From: an uncultured Lachnospiraceae bacterium | GTDB lineage: Bacteria; Bacillota; Clostridia; Lachnospirales; Lachnospiraceae | Direction of reading: 5' to 3' | Assembly (NCBI GenBank): GCA_947631625.1 | Contig: CANRMA010000012.1 | Location: 1-64,000, forward strand | Length of the DNA: 64,000 nt | In this document: positions 8,230 through 17,188 of the stretch, piece by piece | Layout: every line of letters begins with the position of its first letter | Position numbering within the stretch: the stretch's first letter is position 1 | Program-made: the position numbers and the translations under genes | Notes under the pieces: generated by a model | What the model saw: only the letters and a program-made list of their open reading frames with translations | What the model was told of the DNA's origin: nothing | Database searches by the model: none

Positions 8230-8516
8230 ATATTATTGATCTTCTCTTCCAACTCTTCAACTGCTGTCTTTGCATTGGTTATCGCCCTGCAGCATTCTTC
8301 ATAGATATCATCCGGTTCCTGTCCGCGCTGTTCATAATACAGCTTTCCTATCTCGGCATAATTCTTTTTGATAACATCTTCACAGGTCCTGATCTGACTC
8401 TTAAGGTTGGTAACTTCGGCAAGCTCCTTCGCCTTATCACTTACCTCTTTTCCTTTTTGCGATATGGTTTCGCTAAGCTTGTTTACAAACTTTCTTCCGT
8501 CAAAATTTGTTTCCAT
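8217..8516 (-). CDS. Small coiled-coil protein (99 aa)
   Basis: AAAAGGAGGTAGTTTT gives a strong start. The protein is almost wholly helical: an N-terminal segment SETISQKGKEVSDKAKELAEVTNLKSQI, the pattern KKNYAEIGKLYYEQRG, and a second helix ending VEELEEKINNIKGV. This matches small proteins common in Clostridia, some of which carry a zinc ribbon that is absent here. Function is unknown. It lies 23 bases after the flavodoxin-like gene and is probably the last gene of that operon. Confidence 0.85.
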   Translation of the reverse strand: METNFDGRKFVNKLSETISQKGKEVSDKAKELAEVTNLKSQIRTCEDVIKKNYAEIGKLYYEQRGQEPDDIYEECCRAITNAKTAVEELEEKINNIKGV

Positions 8517-8539
8517 AAAACTACCTCCTTTTATTTATA

Positions 8540-9952
8540 TTACAGCGATTTTCCGTCTATTACTTTTTCATACAGCTCATTAATAGCATCTGTTATTTTA
8601 TATTCGACCTTCTCGCTTACAAAGGGCTGTCTCATTAAACGGTTAAACAGTTTCATCATAATAACGGTATCCGAGCTTCTAAGAAGCGCTTTCGCGCCCG
8701 CTCCGTAAAAATTCTCATTGAACCTTATCCTGTGTTCAAGCGCATAAGCGAGTTTATCGGCGCAACCTTCCATCGTATCTGCCCCGACGCCTTCGTTTGT
8801 CGCAACGCCTGCGGTAAAGCTTTTCCCGATCTGGCTTCTTGCTTCCAGAATGAACTTAAGATTTTCCTCACGTGAAAGTTCACCGTCAACTATATAAGCC
8901 GTAGGCTTGCCTGAAAGAGCGTCGATGTATCTGTCACAAAACCGTCTCTCATCAAAGCTCTTGAACGGAACGCCCATTGAGTGGTCTTTAATCGTAAATG
9001 CATACACAATGCTGTCCGCCCTCTCCAGTTTCCTGTAAATAAAAGCTTCGAAATCGTCCGCATCTTCTTCATAAGCATCAGGCATACACGCATGGCAGTT
9101 CGCGCACCCCTCGCCCAGATCATAATTCTGCAGATTGATCACATGACTTTCATAAGGCAGCAATCTTCTAAAATCAATTATCATGCGGCGCAGTCTGATA
9201 TTGTCCCTGCTGCAATCCGTTACGATCACTACGCTATACTTACTGTTTTTATTCCTCCTAACGCCGCCCTTTTTATCATTACTTAGCTTATCATTATTTA
9301 ACTTATCATCGCTTAGCTTATCATTATTTAACTTATCATCGCTTAGCTTATCATTATTTAACTTATCATCGCTTAGCTTATCATAACTTAACTTATCATC
9401 GCCTTCATCATTATCATTATAATTATCCGTATATTGATCGGCAGCTTCCGGTCTTATCTCCCTGCAGGTCAAAGTCTCTTTATCTATTATATGCTTAATA
9501 TAATTCCAATAAGTAATTATCTGCAGCCGTCCTACCTTATCCAGAAGATCCTTGGTTTCTTCATAAAAACCTCCAAGCGCCTTCAAGCCCATGTCCCTGC
9601 AGTTATCTTCTATGTATCGCTGCGCCGTCACGTCATAAAAATGACTTGACGCAGTTATCTGAGTGGCATATTTGCCTTTCATGTCAATATCCTGCGCTTT
9701 TAAGGCAGATATAAAACGATGTAGGCCTGCAGGCGCCATAAAAGTATATACCGGATAAGCAAAGAGCAGCATATCAGCCCTTTCCACAGCTTCACACACA
9801 CCGCTCATATCCTGCTCCAACACTTCTATGTCTTCCCCTGCATGAATGACCTCAAATGCATCTTTGGGAAACTTCTTTTGTAAAAAACGTATCGTCTGAT
9901 AGGTCACGCTGTCCCGCCCTTTAGGACTTCCGTTTATTACCAAAACATTCAT
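8540..9952 (-). CDS. Two-domain flavodoxin-fold NAD(P)H-dependent oxidoreductase-like protein (470 aa)
   Basis: The start at 9952 follows GGAGGATCATA and leads directly into the flavodoxin motif NVLVINGSPKGRDSVTYQ, so it is preferred over a frame extension 10 codons upstream. The N-terminal domain (about 1-165) has the FMN phosphate-binding loop SPKGRDS and FAYPVYTFMAPAGLHRFI. A second, more divergent copy (about 225-390) has VVIVTDCSRDN, the Cys-rich GCANCHAC seen in iron-sulfur flavoproteins and multimeric flavodoxins, and MGVPFKSFDERRF. Between them lies a low-complexity linker of SDDKLNNDKL repeats. It is probably a redox enzyme; the second domain has lost parts of the cofactor site. It belongs with the transglutaminase and chemoreceptor genes upstream. 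Confidence 0.85.
   Translation of the reverse strand: MNVLVINGSPKGRDSVTYQTIRFLQKKFPKDAFEVIHAGEDIEVLEQDMSGVCEAVERADMLLFAYPVYTFMAPAGLHRFISALKAQDIDMKGKYATQITASSHFYDVTAQRYIEDNCRDMGLKALGGFYEETKDLLDKVGRLQIITYWNYIKHIIDKETLTCREIRPEAADQYTDNYNDNDEGDDKLSYDKLSDDKLNNDKLSDDKLNNDKLSDDKLNNDKLSNDKKGGVRRNKNSKYSVVIVTDCSRDNIRLRRMIIDFRRLLPYESHVINLQNYDLGEGCANCHACMPDAYEEDADDFEAFIYRKLERADSIVYAFTIKDHSMGVPFKSFDERRFCDRYIDALSGKPTAYIVDGELSREENLKFILEARSQIGKSFTAGVATNEGVGADTMEGCADKLAYALEHRIRFNENFYGAGAKALLRSSDTVIMMKLFNRLMRQPFVSEKVEYKITDAINELYEKVIDGKSL
9281..9400 (-). repeat. Four tandem 30-base units inside the flavodoxin-like gene
   Basis: Units at 9281-9310, 9311-9340, 9341-9370 and 9371-9400 are identical or nearly so and encode a ten-residue repeat of the type SDDKLNNDKL; each unit itself is an imperfect 15-base doublet. 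They form the linker between the two flavodoxin-like domains and keep the frame, so unit number could vary without loss of the protein. Confidence 0.95.
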
Positions 9953-10017
9953 TATGATCCTCCATTCCTGCCCGGTCTGCATCCAACCCTTGTATAAGAT
10001 CCCTGTATATCGTGTAT

Positions 10018-11646
10018 CTACTGTATCGCCACGTCATATGTGACAAGATAAAAATCGTCCTGCAAAGCTTCGATCTGCCAGTTGATCCTGTATACGGAAG
10101 CTCCAAGCTGTGATATGACTTTGTCCATATATCCCTGCCTGTAACCGTTATTCTGCAACGAGCCGTATACGGCTTCAAAAAGATCTCTTCCTTTGATAAG
10201 GTTGCTGAATTTGTAATTACCCGCGCCTCTTGAAAGAAGATTACGATAACAGTCGTTATAATATTCATCCAGATACGTCAGCGCGTTATTTTCTGAATAG
10301 CCAAGCTCTTCAATGCTTCTTCGACTGTCGTAGTCCTCTTCATTACTGCTTCCATCGTCTCCATTGCCATTATCATTCCCATTACCATTGTCATTTCCGT
10401 CATCGGTATCTTCTTCATCGTCTTCTTCCAAATTGCGGTAAGCTATACCGTTGCAGGGCGGCAGATAAACAGAAAGTTCCTGCCTTAAATGGTTCCAGGC
10501 GAAATCGGCATCCGACTTATTAAAGTAATCATATGTACCCTCTCCCGTATCGTCCCAGGTAGCATCCACATTATAGTATCCGTCGTCTAACGCAACTATA
10601 TCCCACGCATGGCTTTCGCCTGCATATCCGGTACAGTAATAACACGGTATTCCAAGCTGCTGCATCATATACTGGAAAGCCCTCGCATATCCCGCGCATA
10701 CCGTCCTTCCGTTTACAAGCGCGCTGTATGCGCTCTGGTTTATATTAGCAAACGTAACATATTCGGTATTGGCTATAAGTTCATCATGCACGTGCTTTTC
10801 TTTTTCATAATCGCTGTCAAGGTCTTCGGCGCCTGAGGTTATCTCATTTGCTTTTTCATTGAAAGTCTTCTTTTCCGCAGTCAGATTGTCCGCCGTATAG
10901 TTAAACTGCAGATCGATCTCAGCGCAGTTCCCGTCGCGCTTATATTTGCAGGAGTAAGCCGTATCTACCCAGAAAAGCTCCGGATGATCGTTATAAACGG
11001 CCGCAAACGCATCTTTAAGCGCTCCTGTAGACACACTCTCGACCGGGGCAAATCTTTCGTTAAGCGCATTGGCATTGGCGTAAATCTGTCGGTAAAGATG
11101 CTGTCCTTTACCGTCCAACATATAGTAATAAGGATAAAAGCGCGGATCAAAGCTGAGCATATCCCCGGTTTCACCGACACTAAGCTCGCTAAGCAGTTCG
11201 GCCGCCTCTTCATCATCTATTTCACTGTTTTCGGCATGCACAGGTTCATAACCGTTTTTATCCGCAACTTCATCCGGCACTTCAAGGCCAAAGACAGACG
11301 GATCGATCTTTTGATCGTCTTCATCTTCTCTCTCGTCCGCCCAGACCACTCCGCTCGGCCGTGTCTCATACTGCGGAGCCGAATACCCTGCAGCCTGCGT
11401 ATCGGCTGACGGCGTCGTTTCCGTCTGTTCGGACTGCGTGGAAATGCTTACGGAAGGCACTGCCCCGCCATCCTGTACGCCAAGCGCGTTACCCGCATCA
11501 TACAGCGGCTTTTTCTCTTCGTCAAGTTTCAGCGCTTCCGCAATCTTTCCCGACAGCTCAGGTTTAACTGCGCATACCATAATAAGCGCGCATAAAAGTG
11601 CAAACAATATAAGAATTCCATATAAAATTTTTTTAATGATCCTCAT
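10018..11646 (-). CDS. Membrane-anchored transglutaminase-like protein (542 aa)
   Basis: AGAAGGTAAAAGTT precedes the ATG. One N-terminal membrane helix (about 6-27) is followed by a low-complexity acidic/Ser/Thr region to about residue 110. The transglutaminase/protease-like core has the catalytic triad in order: Cys317 in GRTVCAGYARAFQYMM, His in GESHAWDIV and Asp in YYNVDATWDD. A Gly/Asn/Asp-rich linker (DDGNDNGNGNDNGNGDDG) leads to a C-terminal domain of about 110 residues. Such proteins act outside the membrane, often as peptidases or cross-linking enzymes on wall or surface proteins; the substrate here is unknown. It sits between the chemoreceptor and the flavodoxin-like gene, 66-78 bases from each, probably in one transcript. 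Confidence 0.9.
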   Translation of the reverse strand: MRIIKKILYGILILFALLCALIMVCAVKPELSGKIAEALKLDEEKKPLYDAGNALGVQDGGAVPSVSISTQSEQTETTPSADTQAAGYSAPQYETRPSGVVWADEREDEDDQKIDPSVFGLEVPDEVADKNGYEPVHAENSEIDDEEAAELLSELSVGETGDMLSFDPRFYPYYYMLDGKGQHLYRQIYANANALNERFAPVESVSTGALKDAFAAVYNDHPELFWVDTAYSCKYKRDGNCAEIDLQFNYTADNLTAEKKTFNEKANEITSGAEDLDSDYEKEKHVHDELIANTEYVTFANINQSAYSALVNGRTVCAGYARAFQYMMQQLGIPCYYCTGYAGESHAWDIVALDDGYYNVDATWDDTGEGTYDYFNKSDADFAWNHLRQELSVYLPPCNGIAYRNLEEDDEEDTDDGNDNGNGNDNGNGDDGSSNEEDYDSRRSIEELGYSENNALTYLDEYYNDCYRNLLSRGAGNYKFSNLIKGRDLFEAVYGSLQNNGYRQGYMDKVISQLGASVYRINWQIEALQDDFYLVTYDVAIQ

Positions 11647-11723
11647 AACTTTTACCTTCTTACGTTTATTATGGCTGTCCGACAGATTACTTTAAAAATA
11701 ACGCATGTTATTTATCTAAATTT

Positions 11724-13916
11724 CTAAATCCTGAATGCATTAACCGCTTCCGTAAGCTCTTTTGCCCTGTTTTCAAGTTCAACAGTGGAGCTGTGAAGAT
11801 TATCTATCATCGTCATCTGGTTCTTCAGCGAATCATTTACGGTAGATACTGAGGCAGTGGTTTCTTCCGATACGGAAGAAATATTATCAATAGCCTCCAG
11901 AGTATCGTTTCTGTGTCTTTCCATACTCTCTATGGTATGTCTCAGAGAGGCTATCTCATTTATCAGGCTCTCGAGATAATCGTTCATATTGCCGAATACA
12001 CTTATCGTATCATTAACGGTCACGGTCTGTACGGATACTATCTGTTCAGCCTGCGCGGCGACTTTTACGGTATCTTCCGCATAACCCTTTATCTCCTGCA
12101 TAACATCCTGGATCTGCTTGGCGGCGCCGATGGTTCCGTCTGAAAGCGAGCTTACCGACTGGGCGACTACCGCAAAGCCTCTTCCCGCTTCTCCTGCCCT
12201 TGCAGCCTCAATAGATGCATTTAAAGATAAAAGGTTGGTCTCCTCGGCTATACCGTTGATAACCTCAACAAAACCTTCTATTGCGGAAAGGCTCTCTTCC
12301 AGATTTCTGATATTGGTCGTAACATTTTTGGTAATATTGGTCGTATCCTGAGACTTGGATGACAGATCGTCCATTGTCGATATGCCTCGCGCTATTATCT
12401 CCCTGGTATTTTCGGTGATCGATCCCATGTTCTTAACCGTTTCAACAGCTCTTGTGATCCTATCTGACAGTTCATCCATCTGAGCCACACAGTTTTGCGC
12501 ATCATCAGCCTGATTGTTCAGCCCTTCTCCCATCTCATCGACCGCAGTCGCGATCTGGTCTCCGGAACTTGTGATAACTTCCGATACTTCGGCAAGTTTC
12601 TCCGTAGACACGGAAACATTCTCCGTAGTCTTAAGCACCTGCACGATAAGATTTCTCGTATTGTTGACCATATCGGCTATACTCTTTACCAACAGCTTAA
12701 ATTCATCTTTTCTGTCAGTATTGATGCTCACGGTAAGGTCGCCCCCGGATACTATCCGGAGTTTATCGCTTATCTGTCTGATCGAAGACGTAATTCCGAT
12801 TATGATAAGGACCGTGGCAGCGATCGCTATTATACAGGTGATAAGCACCATTAAAAACGTAATATTCTTAATGGAATCGGCTCCCGCGTTTACCATGCTT
12901 AAAGGAACCATTGCGCAGATGGCGGAACCGTTCACATAGCTCTTGCTTATCATAAATAAATAATCGGTGTTATTATATTTCACATAATCTATTATGGTAG
13001 CCGCGTTATCCGCCATTGCCTCGGTATAATAAGGCTGGTCAAGGAAAGAAAAATCTGAATTATTTACTATTTCATTTCCCTCAAGCATGAGTTCTCTGCC
13101 GTCAGCGGTAATAAAAGCCGATTTACTTCCTTTTCCAAGATCCAACGCTCCCATTATATCCGCCATGGCAGCCGCGCTGTAGTCCACGACGATGCATGCC
13201 CTTCTGGTCGTCATGGGTCTTATGTAAGAGCAGATATAATCATCTGCGGAATAGTCCGGATAATATTGGGAAAATACCTCATCAATATAGTCATGGGAAC
13301 CGACCCAGCTTCCGTGCAGCGACTCAAAACACGCCGCCTCAGGTTTATCCTCCAGTTCATTATAGAAACCCGGCACATCCGCTTCCCCATCATATGTGGA
13401 AATTACGGAAAGACCGCTGCCCGGAATAATATATATGTTTTTAATAAATTCATTTCCCGTCTGCTTTACTTCCAGATCGACGGAAACATTTTCTATTATT
13501 TCCTTCTTACTCCATTCGTTGTATATGGACCCTGTGGCAAGCCTTACAAGGTCCGTATCATAATACAGCTGTTCAGACTCCGATATTGCCGACTGAAAAC
13601 CGAAATCAAGATATTCCACGGCCATTGACATGGCTTTGGACATGGAGTCTTCATAATTTGAGGACATGCCCGAGGCCGCGAGCGAATATGCAACTATTCC
13701 TATAATAACAGTGCATACAAGCGGTATCGCAAAGCCGATGACCAGTTTGGTCCTGATACCGATCCTGCTTTGTCTGTCCTTCATGGTTCTTTTGGCATTA
13801 CTGAAACTTTTCCCCTCTGCGCCATCGGTCCGGGAAGAAGCATCTTTTACAGCGCTCACTTGCCGTTCTTTATCATTTATGTTCTGATCATTTATATTCA
13901 TTTCATTATCAGCCAC
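11724..13916 (-). CDS. Methyl-accepting chemotaxis protein (730 aa)
   Basis: The start is GTG at 13914-13916, with AAAGGAGAGAAAAAC before it. An unusually long cytoplasmic N-terminus (about 55 residues) precedes the first membrane helix, then an extracellular dCache-like sensor of about 270 residues, a second helix near 345-370, a HAMP segment ([18 protein letters not shown]) and the signalling domain with the conserved tip [28 protein letters not shown]. It would report to CheA/CheW, which are not in this window. The gene starts 37 bases after a TRAP-type binding lipoprotein, suggesting that the receptor senses that protein or its ligand. Confidence 0.96.
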   Translation of the reverse strand: MADNEMNINDQNINDKERQVSAVKDASSRTDGAEGKSFSNAKRTMKDRQSRIGIRTKLVIGFAIPLVCTVIIGIVAYSLAASGMSSNYEDSMSKAMSMAVEYLDFGFQSAISESEQLYYDTDLVRLATGSIYNEWSKKEIIENVSVDLEVKQTGNEFIKNIYIIPGSGLSVISTYDGEADVPGFYNELEDKPEAACFESLHGSWVGSHDYIDEVFSQYYPDYSADDYICSYIRPMTTRRACIVVDYSAAAMADIMGALDLGKGSKSAFITADGRELMLEGNEIVNNSDFSFLDQPYYTEAMADNAATIIDYVKYNNTDYLFMISKSYVNGSAICAMVPLSMVNAGADSIKNITFLMVLITCIIAIAATVLIIIGITSSIRQISDKLRIVSGGDLTVSINTDRKDEFKLLVKSIADMVNNTRNLIVQVLKTTENVSVSTEKLAEVSEVITSSGDQIATAVDEMGEGLNNQADDAQNCVAQMDELSDRITRAVETVKNMGSITENTREIIARGISTMDDLSSKSQDTTNITKNVTTNIRNLEESLSAIEGFVEVINGIAEETNLLSLNASIEAARAGEAGRGFAVVAQSVSSLSDGTIGAAKQIQDVMQEIKGYAEDTVKVAAQAEQIVSVQTVTVNDTISVFGNMNDYLESLINEIASLRHTIESMERHRNDTLEAIDNISSVSEETTASVSTVNDSLKNQMTMIDNLHSSTVELENRAKELTEAVNAFRI

Positions 13917-13953
13917 GTTTTTCTCTCCTTTCGCAATCGCCTGCCATATGTTC

Positions 13954-15030
13954 TTACTTCGCCCTTCTGATCATATCAAGGTACTCGGTAAGACCGTTTT
14001 GCTCCGCATAGCTGTCCTGGATCGCAATTGCGGGCTGTTTAAATGCTTCTATATCCATATCTTCATAATCCGTTACAATAGCGCCCTCAGCGATACACTG
14101 CGCTTTGGAACTGTCCATCATCTCATAGGTTACGGCGCGTTCCTGCAAGGTCGCAGCCAAAGAGGCCGTATCTATCCAACTCTTCTGTTCGCCGGTCAGG
14201 CTGTCATAAAAATCTCCGTTCATTATAAAAAGACGGGTCGTATAATCATGATGTGTCTCGCATATATATTTGCCATTTACAGTCTTATGATGCTCTTTTA
14301 ACATAAGATTGGTATAATCGTTCTCCGCAGAATCCACTCCGCCGCTGTTAAGTACGTCATACAGCTCTCCCCAGCCTATATTTACGGGTTCCGCTCCAAG
14401 AGACGTCCAGTAATCATATACCACTCCCGAAGTCTGAGTCCTTATGGTAAAACCTGCCACATCCTCAGGCTTTGTAATGGGCGCCTTACCGTAATAATCA
14501 CGCACTCCTGCCGACCAGTAGCCCATGATACGGTATTTATTGTTGGTTTTGTCCAAAATTATATCAGTCATTGCAGAGCCGAACTCTCCATCCATTGCCG
14601 CCTCCCAATGGCTGAAACCGTCAAAAAGATATAAAAGCGAAAGCATATCAACTTCCGCCGCGCCGGCAGAAGTCATATGTCCCGGAGAACATACTGCCAT
14701 CTGGATCTGACCGTTGTCTAACATAGTCAACAGCTCAGCTTCGTCTTCACTCAGATCCCCGTCGCTGCACACTACCTTAATGGCGCCGCCGGAAAGCTCC
14801 TCCGCAATCTCTTTAAAAGTTTCCAGTCCAAAGTGATACGGATTGTCAGCAGAGGTCTGGTTGGACGCTATAGTCAGCGTGATCTCAGGCTCCGCAGCCC
14901 CGGTCTGTTCTGCGCCGGCGCCCTCAATAGAGCCAATGGTCCTTCTCTGACCGTTACTGCCGCAGCTGCATAATATGCCTGCCATAAGTCCCGTGACTAC
15001 CAGTAAGGACAGCTTTTTATTAAATCTCAT
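13954..15030 (-). CDS. TRAP-type (DctP family) solute-binding lipoprotein without its permease
   Basis: GGGAGGGGGTACTGTTAA precedes the ATG. A signal peptide ends in a lipobox-like LCSC, so Cys23 (or Cys21) is probably lipid-modified. The mature protein follows the DctP fold: [22 protein letters not shown], then [15 protein letters not shown], the conserved Arg region [14 protein letters not shown] type (here [15 protein letters not shown]), and [26 protein letters not shown] binding proteins typically bind organic acids through the Arg in FTIR. No DctQ/DctM permease gene is adjacent, while a chemoreceptor follows directly, so a sensory role is likely (inference). It would be anchored on the outer face of the membrane. 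Confidence 0.92.
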   Translation of the reverse strand: MRFNKKLSLLVVTGLMAGILCSCGSNGQRRTIGSIEGAGAEQTGAAEPEITLTIASNQTSADNPYHFGLETFKEIAEELSGGAIKVVCSDGDLSEDEAELLTMLDNGQIQMAVCSPGHMTSAGAAEVDMLSLLYLFDGFSHWEAAMDGEFGSAMTDIILDKTNNKYRIMGYWSAGVRDYYGKAPITKPEDVAGFTIRTQTSGVVYDYWTSLGAEPVNIGWGELYDVLNSGGVDSAENDYTNLMLKEHHKTVNGKYICETHHDYTTRLFIMNGDFYDSLTGEQKSWIDTASLAATLQERAVTYEMMDSSKAQCIAEGAIVTDYEDMDIEAFKQPAIAIQDSYAEQNGLTEYLDMIRRAK

Positions 15031-15269
15031 TTAACAGTACCCCCTCCCATACATATTCTTCTCCAATATGTACATAACTACAGATTATATTTAAAATTTT
15101 ATTTTGATATTATTTCGAATTTTATTTCGTATATTATCTCAGATTTTATTACATATTTTATTGTAACATTTTATTGGTTATTCGGCAACAACTTATATGA
15201 ATGTGTAATCTATCTAATGTGTAATCTATCTAATGTAAAATTTATCATGGAGAAATGTCCTGTCACCGT
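15031..15269. other. AT-rich gap with short repeats
   Basis: 15090-15175 is very AT-rich with degenerate ATTTTATTTC-like units. 15200-15238 holds a 16-base direct repeat (TGTGTAATCTATCTAA, second copy adjoining). Promoters of the binding-lipoprotein operon are expected here but none stands out. Confidence 0.5.
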
Positions 15270-15893
15270 TCATTTGTATATAACTTTTCTAAGCTTATTC
15301 TTTATCCTCTGCAGCGCGTTGTCCGTGGATTTCACGTCACGTCCGAGTACCCCGGCTATCTGCGTATACTTCATTCCCGTAAGATACAGATCAAGAACCT
15401 GCTTTTCAAATCCGCTGAGTTCCTTTTCAATGATCTTTTCAAGCTGCTTTACATTTTCTTTATCAATTACCATTTCCTCAGGGCTTAAATCCGAGTTCCC
15501 GATCATCATATCCACAAGCGCGGTATTTTCTCCGTTTATTCCCGAACCGTCTTCGCCCGTTCCATATAGGGAAACATATGTATTCAGAGGGATATGCTTC
15601 TGTCTCCTTGAAGCCTGAACGGCAGTGTATATCTGCCTTGATATGCACAGGTCGGCAAATGTGGAAAAGCTCGCGTCCCTGCCGCTGTCAAAATCTCTTA
15701 TAGCCTTAAAAAGCCCTATCATGCCTTCTTGGATAAGGTCGTCGCTGTCCGCGCCGAGGATATACATGGACTTTGCTTTGCTTTTCACAAGATCTTTGTA
15801 CTTGTTCATCAGAAAATCCATGATCTTGGTATCGCCGTCATGAAGTTGTATCACAAGCTCTTCGTCGCTGTAACTGTCGTAATCTTCTTTCAT
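15270..15893 (-). CDS. sigH: RNA polymerase sigma factor SigH (Spo0H-like)
   Basis: The 207-residue protein has sigma-70 region 2 (YKDLVKSKAKSMYILGADSDDLIQEGMIGLFKAIRDFD), including the DDLIQEG core-binding motif and FSTFADLCISRQIYTAV, and region 4 (LSGFEKQVLDLYLTGMKYTQIAGVLGRDVKSTDNALQRIKNKL) with its helix-turn-helix. Length and sequence fit sigma-H, which drives early sporulation or stationary-phase genes in Firmicutes. It follows rlmB with an ATGA overlap, the conserved Firmicute order cysS-mrnC-rlmB-sigH. Whether the organism sporulates cannot be told from this. Confidence 0.93.
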   Translation of the reverse strand: MKEDYDSYSDEELVIQLHDGDTKIMDFLMNKYKDLVKSKAKSMYILGADSDDLIQEGMIGLFKAIRDFDSGRDASFSTFADLCISRQIYTAVQASRRQKHIPLNTYVSLYGTGEDGSGINGENTALVDMMIGNSDLSPEEMVIDKENVKQLEKIIEKELSGFEKQVLDLYLTGMKYTQIAGVLGRDVKSTDNALQRIKNKLRKVIYK

Positions 15894-16633
15894 TTTCCCA
15901 GTCTCTGCCTTACTATTTCATATGCAATGACTCCTGCCGCAACCGAAGCATTAAGGGAATCAATATCGCCCTTCATGGGAATGGCCGCGGTAAGATCGCA
16001 CTTTTCCTTAACCAGTCTTCCCACTCCTTCGCCTTCGCTGCCGATAACGACCCCGATCGCGCCTTTCAGATCAAGATCATACATAACAGTTCCGTCAATA
16101 TCGGCGCAGACGAACCACAGTCCTTCTTTCTTAAGTTCATCTATTGTTTTGCCGAGATTAGTCACCTTTGCCACCGGCGTATAATTAACCGCCCCCGCCG
16201 ACGTTCTTGCAACCGCCGCCGTAAGCCCTGCCGCCCGGTTCTTGGGGATTATGACGCCATGCGCGCCCGCAAGATTAGCAGTCCTTATTATCGCGCCCAG
16301 ATTATGGGGGTCTTCTATATTATCCAGAAGAAAAATAAAAGGCGCCTCGCCTTTCTCCTTAGCCTTATTAAGTATGTCCTCCACAGTGGCGTACTCATAC
16401 GCCGCAACAGAAGCGATCACGCCCTGATGCCTGCCTGTTTCGGATAAAAGATCCAGTTTTTCCCTTGTTAAATATTTAACAATGCAGTCACGTTTCTTAG
16501 CCTCACGCTTTATGCTCATTATCGGACCATCCTGACAGTTATCAAGTATATATAATTTGTCTATGGTCCTGCCCGCGCGAAACGCCTCTAACACTGCATT
16601 TCTGCCTTCGATCTGCGACTCCGTATATCCCAT
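15890..16633 (-). CDS. rlmB: 23S rRNA (guanosine-2'-O-)-methyltransferase RlmB
   Basis: AAGAGGAGATAAAA precedes the ATG. The 247-residue SpoU-class protein has an N-terminal substrate-binding domain (IEGRNAVLEAFRAGRTIDKLYI) and the trefoil-knot SPOUT domain with FLLDNIEDPHNLGAIIRTA, IGSEGEGVGRLVKEKCD and IPMKGDIDSLNASVAAGV. It methylates the ribose of G2251 (E. coli numbering) in the ribosomal P loop. It lies between mrnC and sigH as in Bacillus; the bacillar yacP gene is missing between it and sigH. Confidence 0.95.
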   Translation of the reverse strand: MGYTESQIEGRNAVLEAFRAGRTIDKLYILDNCQDGPIMSIKREAKKRDCIVKYLTREKLDLLSETGRHQGVIASVAAYEYATVEDILNKAKEKGEAPFIFLLDNIEDPHNLGAIIRTANLAGAHGVIIPKNRAAGLTAAVARTSAGAVNYTPVAKVTNLGKTIDELKKEGLWFVCADIDGTVMYDLDLKGAIGVVIGSEGEGVGRLVKEKCDLTAAIPMKGDIDSLNASVAAGVIAYEIVRQRLGK

Positions 16634-16678
16634 TTTTATCTCCTCTTTACATATTCCGTCTCAGATGTTTCCAAACCG

Positions 16679-16744
16679 CCTCTAAATCTCAATCCCTCTA
16701 AATCTCAACGTCCCTAAATCTCAACGTCCTTAAATCTCAAGCCC
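16679..16744. repeat. Tandem repeat, about 16-base units, over the mrnC stop codon
   Basis: Four degenerate units of the type CTAAATCTCAACGTCC run from the last codons of mrnC into the gap before rlmB. On the minus strand each unit reads TTGAGATTTA, so the stop codon and the codons before it have been copied in tandem downstream. Confidence 0.9.
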
Positions 16745-17188
16745 TAGCTTCCCAAACGCAATCTTTATCAGGTCTGTGAGCCTGTCCATATCATCACTCA
16801 GATAAAGATATCCGAACAAAGCCTCCAGACCGGTCGCCTTATGATAATCCGCAGTGGAAGCGTTCTTGGCCGTGGTATGGGGCCTGGCATTGCGGCCGCG
16901 GCGAAACACCGAGGCTTCTTCGGCATTTAATTCCGTCTCAAGCGCCTCTGCCATCCTTGCCTGCGTTTTGGCGTTTACATAACGTATCACGGTCTTATGA
17001 AGCTTGTCGGGCGGCCTGTTAGCCCTTTCCACAACTATACTGCGGATGATAAGGTCGTACACGGCGTCGCCGATATACGCCAGAGTCAGAGGCGAATATG
17101 TCCGTATGTCCGTCTTTTTACAATTAAAACCGTCCCGAATCTTCCAAAGGATCGATGCTTGCAGCGTATCTTTTATGCTCTCTTCCAT
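16730..17188 (-). CDS. mrnC: Mini-ribonuclease III
   Basis: This 152-residue protein is an RNase III catalytic domain without the dsRNA-binding domain. It shows SPLTLAYIGDAVYDLIIRS (the acidic signature), then the basic FRRGRNARPHTTAKNAS and the second acidic motif YHKATGLEALFGYLYLS. Mini-III matures 23S rRNA ends in Firmicutes. Its start overlaps the end of cysS by 16 bases, with AGAAGGCGTAAA as ribosome binding site inside cysS, so the two are translationally coupled. Confidence 0.95.
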   Translation of the reverse strand: MEESIKDTLQASILWKIRDGFNCKKTDIRTYSPLTLAYIGDAVYDLIIRSIVVERANRPPDKLHKTVIRYVNAKTQARMAEALETELNAEEASVFRRGRNARPHTTAKNASTADYHKATGLEALFGYLYLSDDMDRLTDLIKIAFGKLGLEI

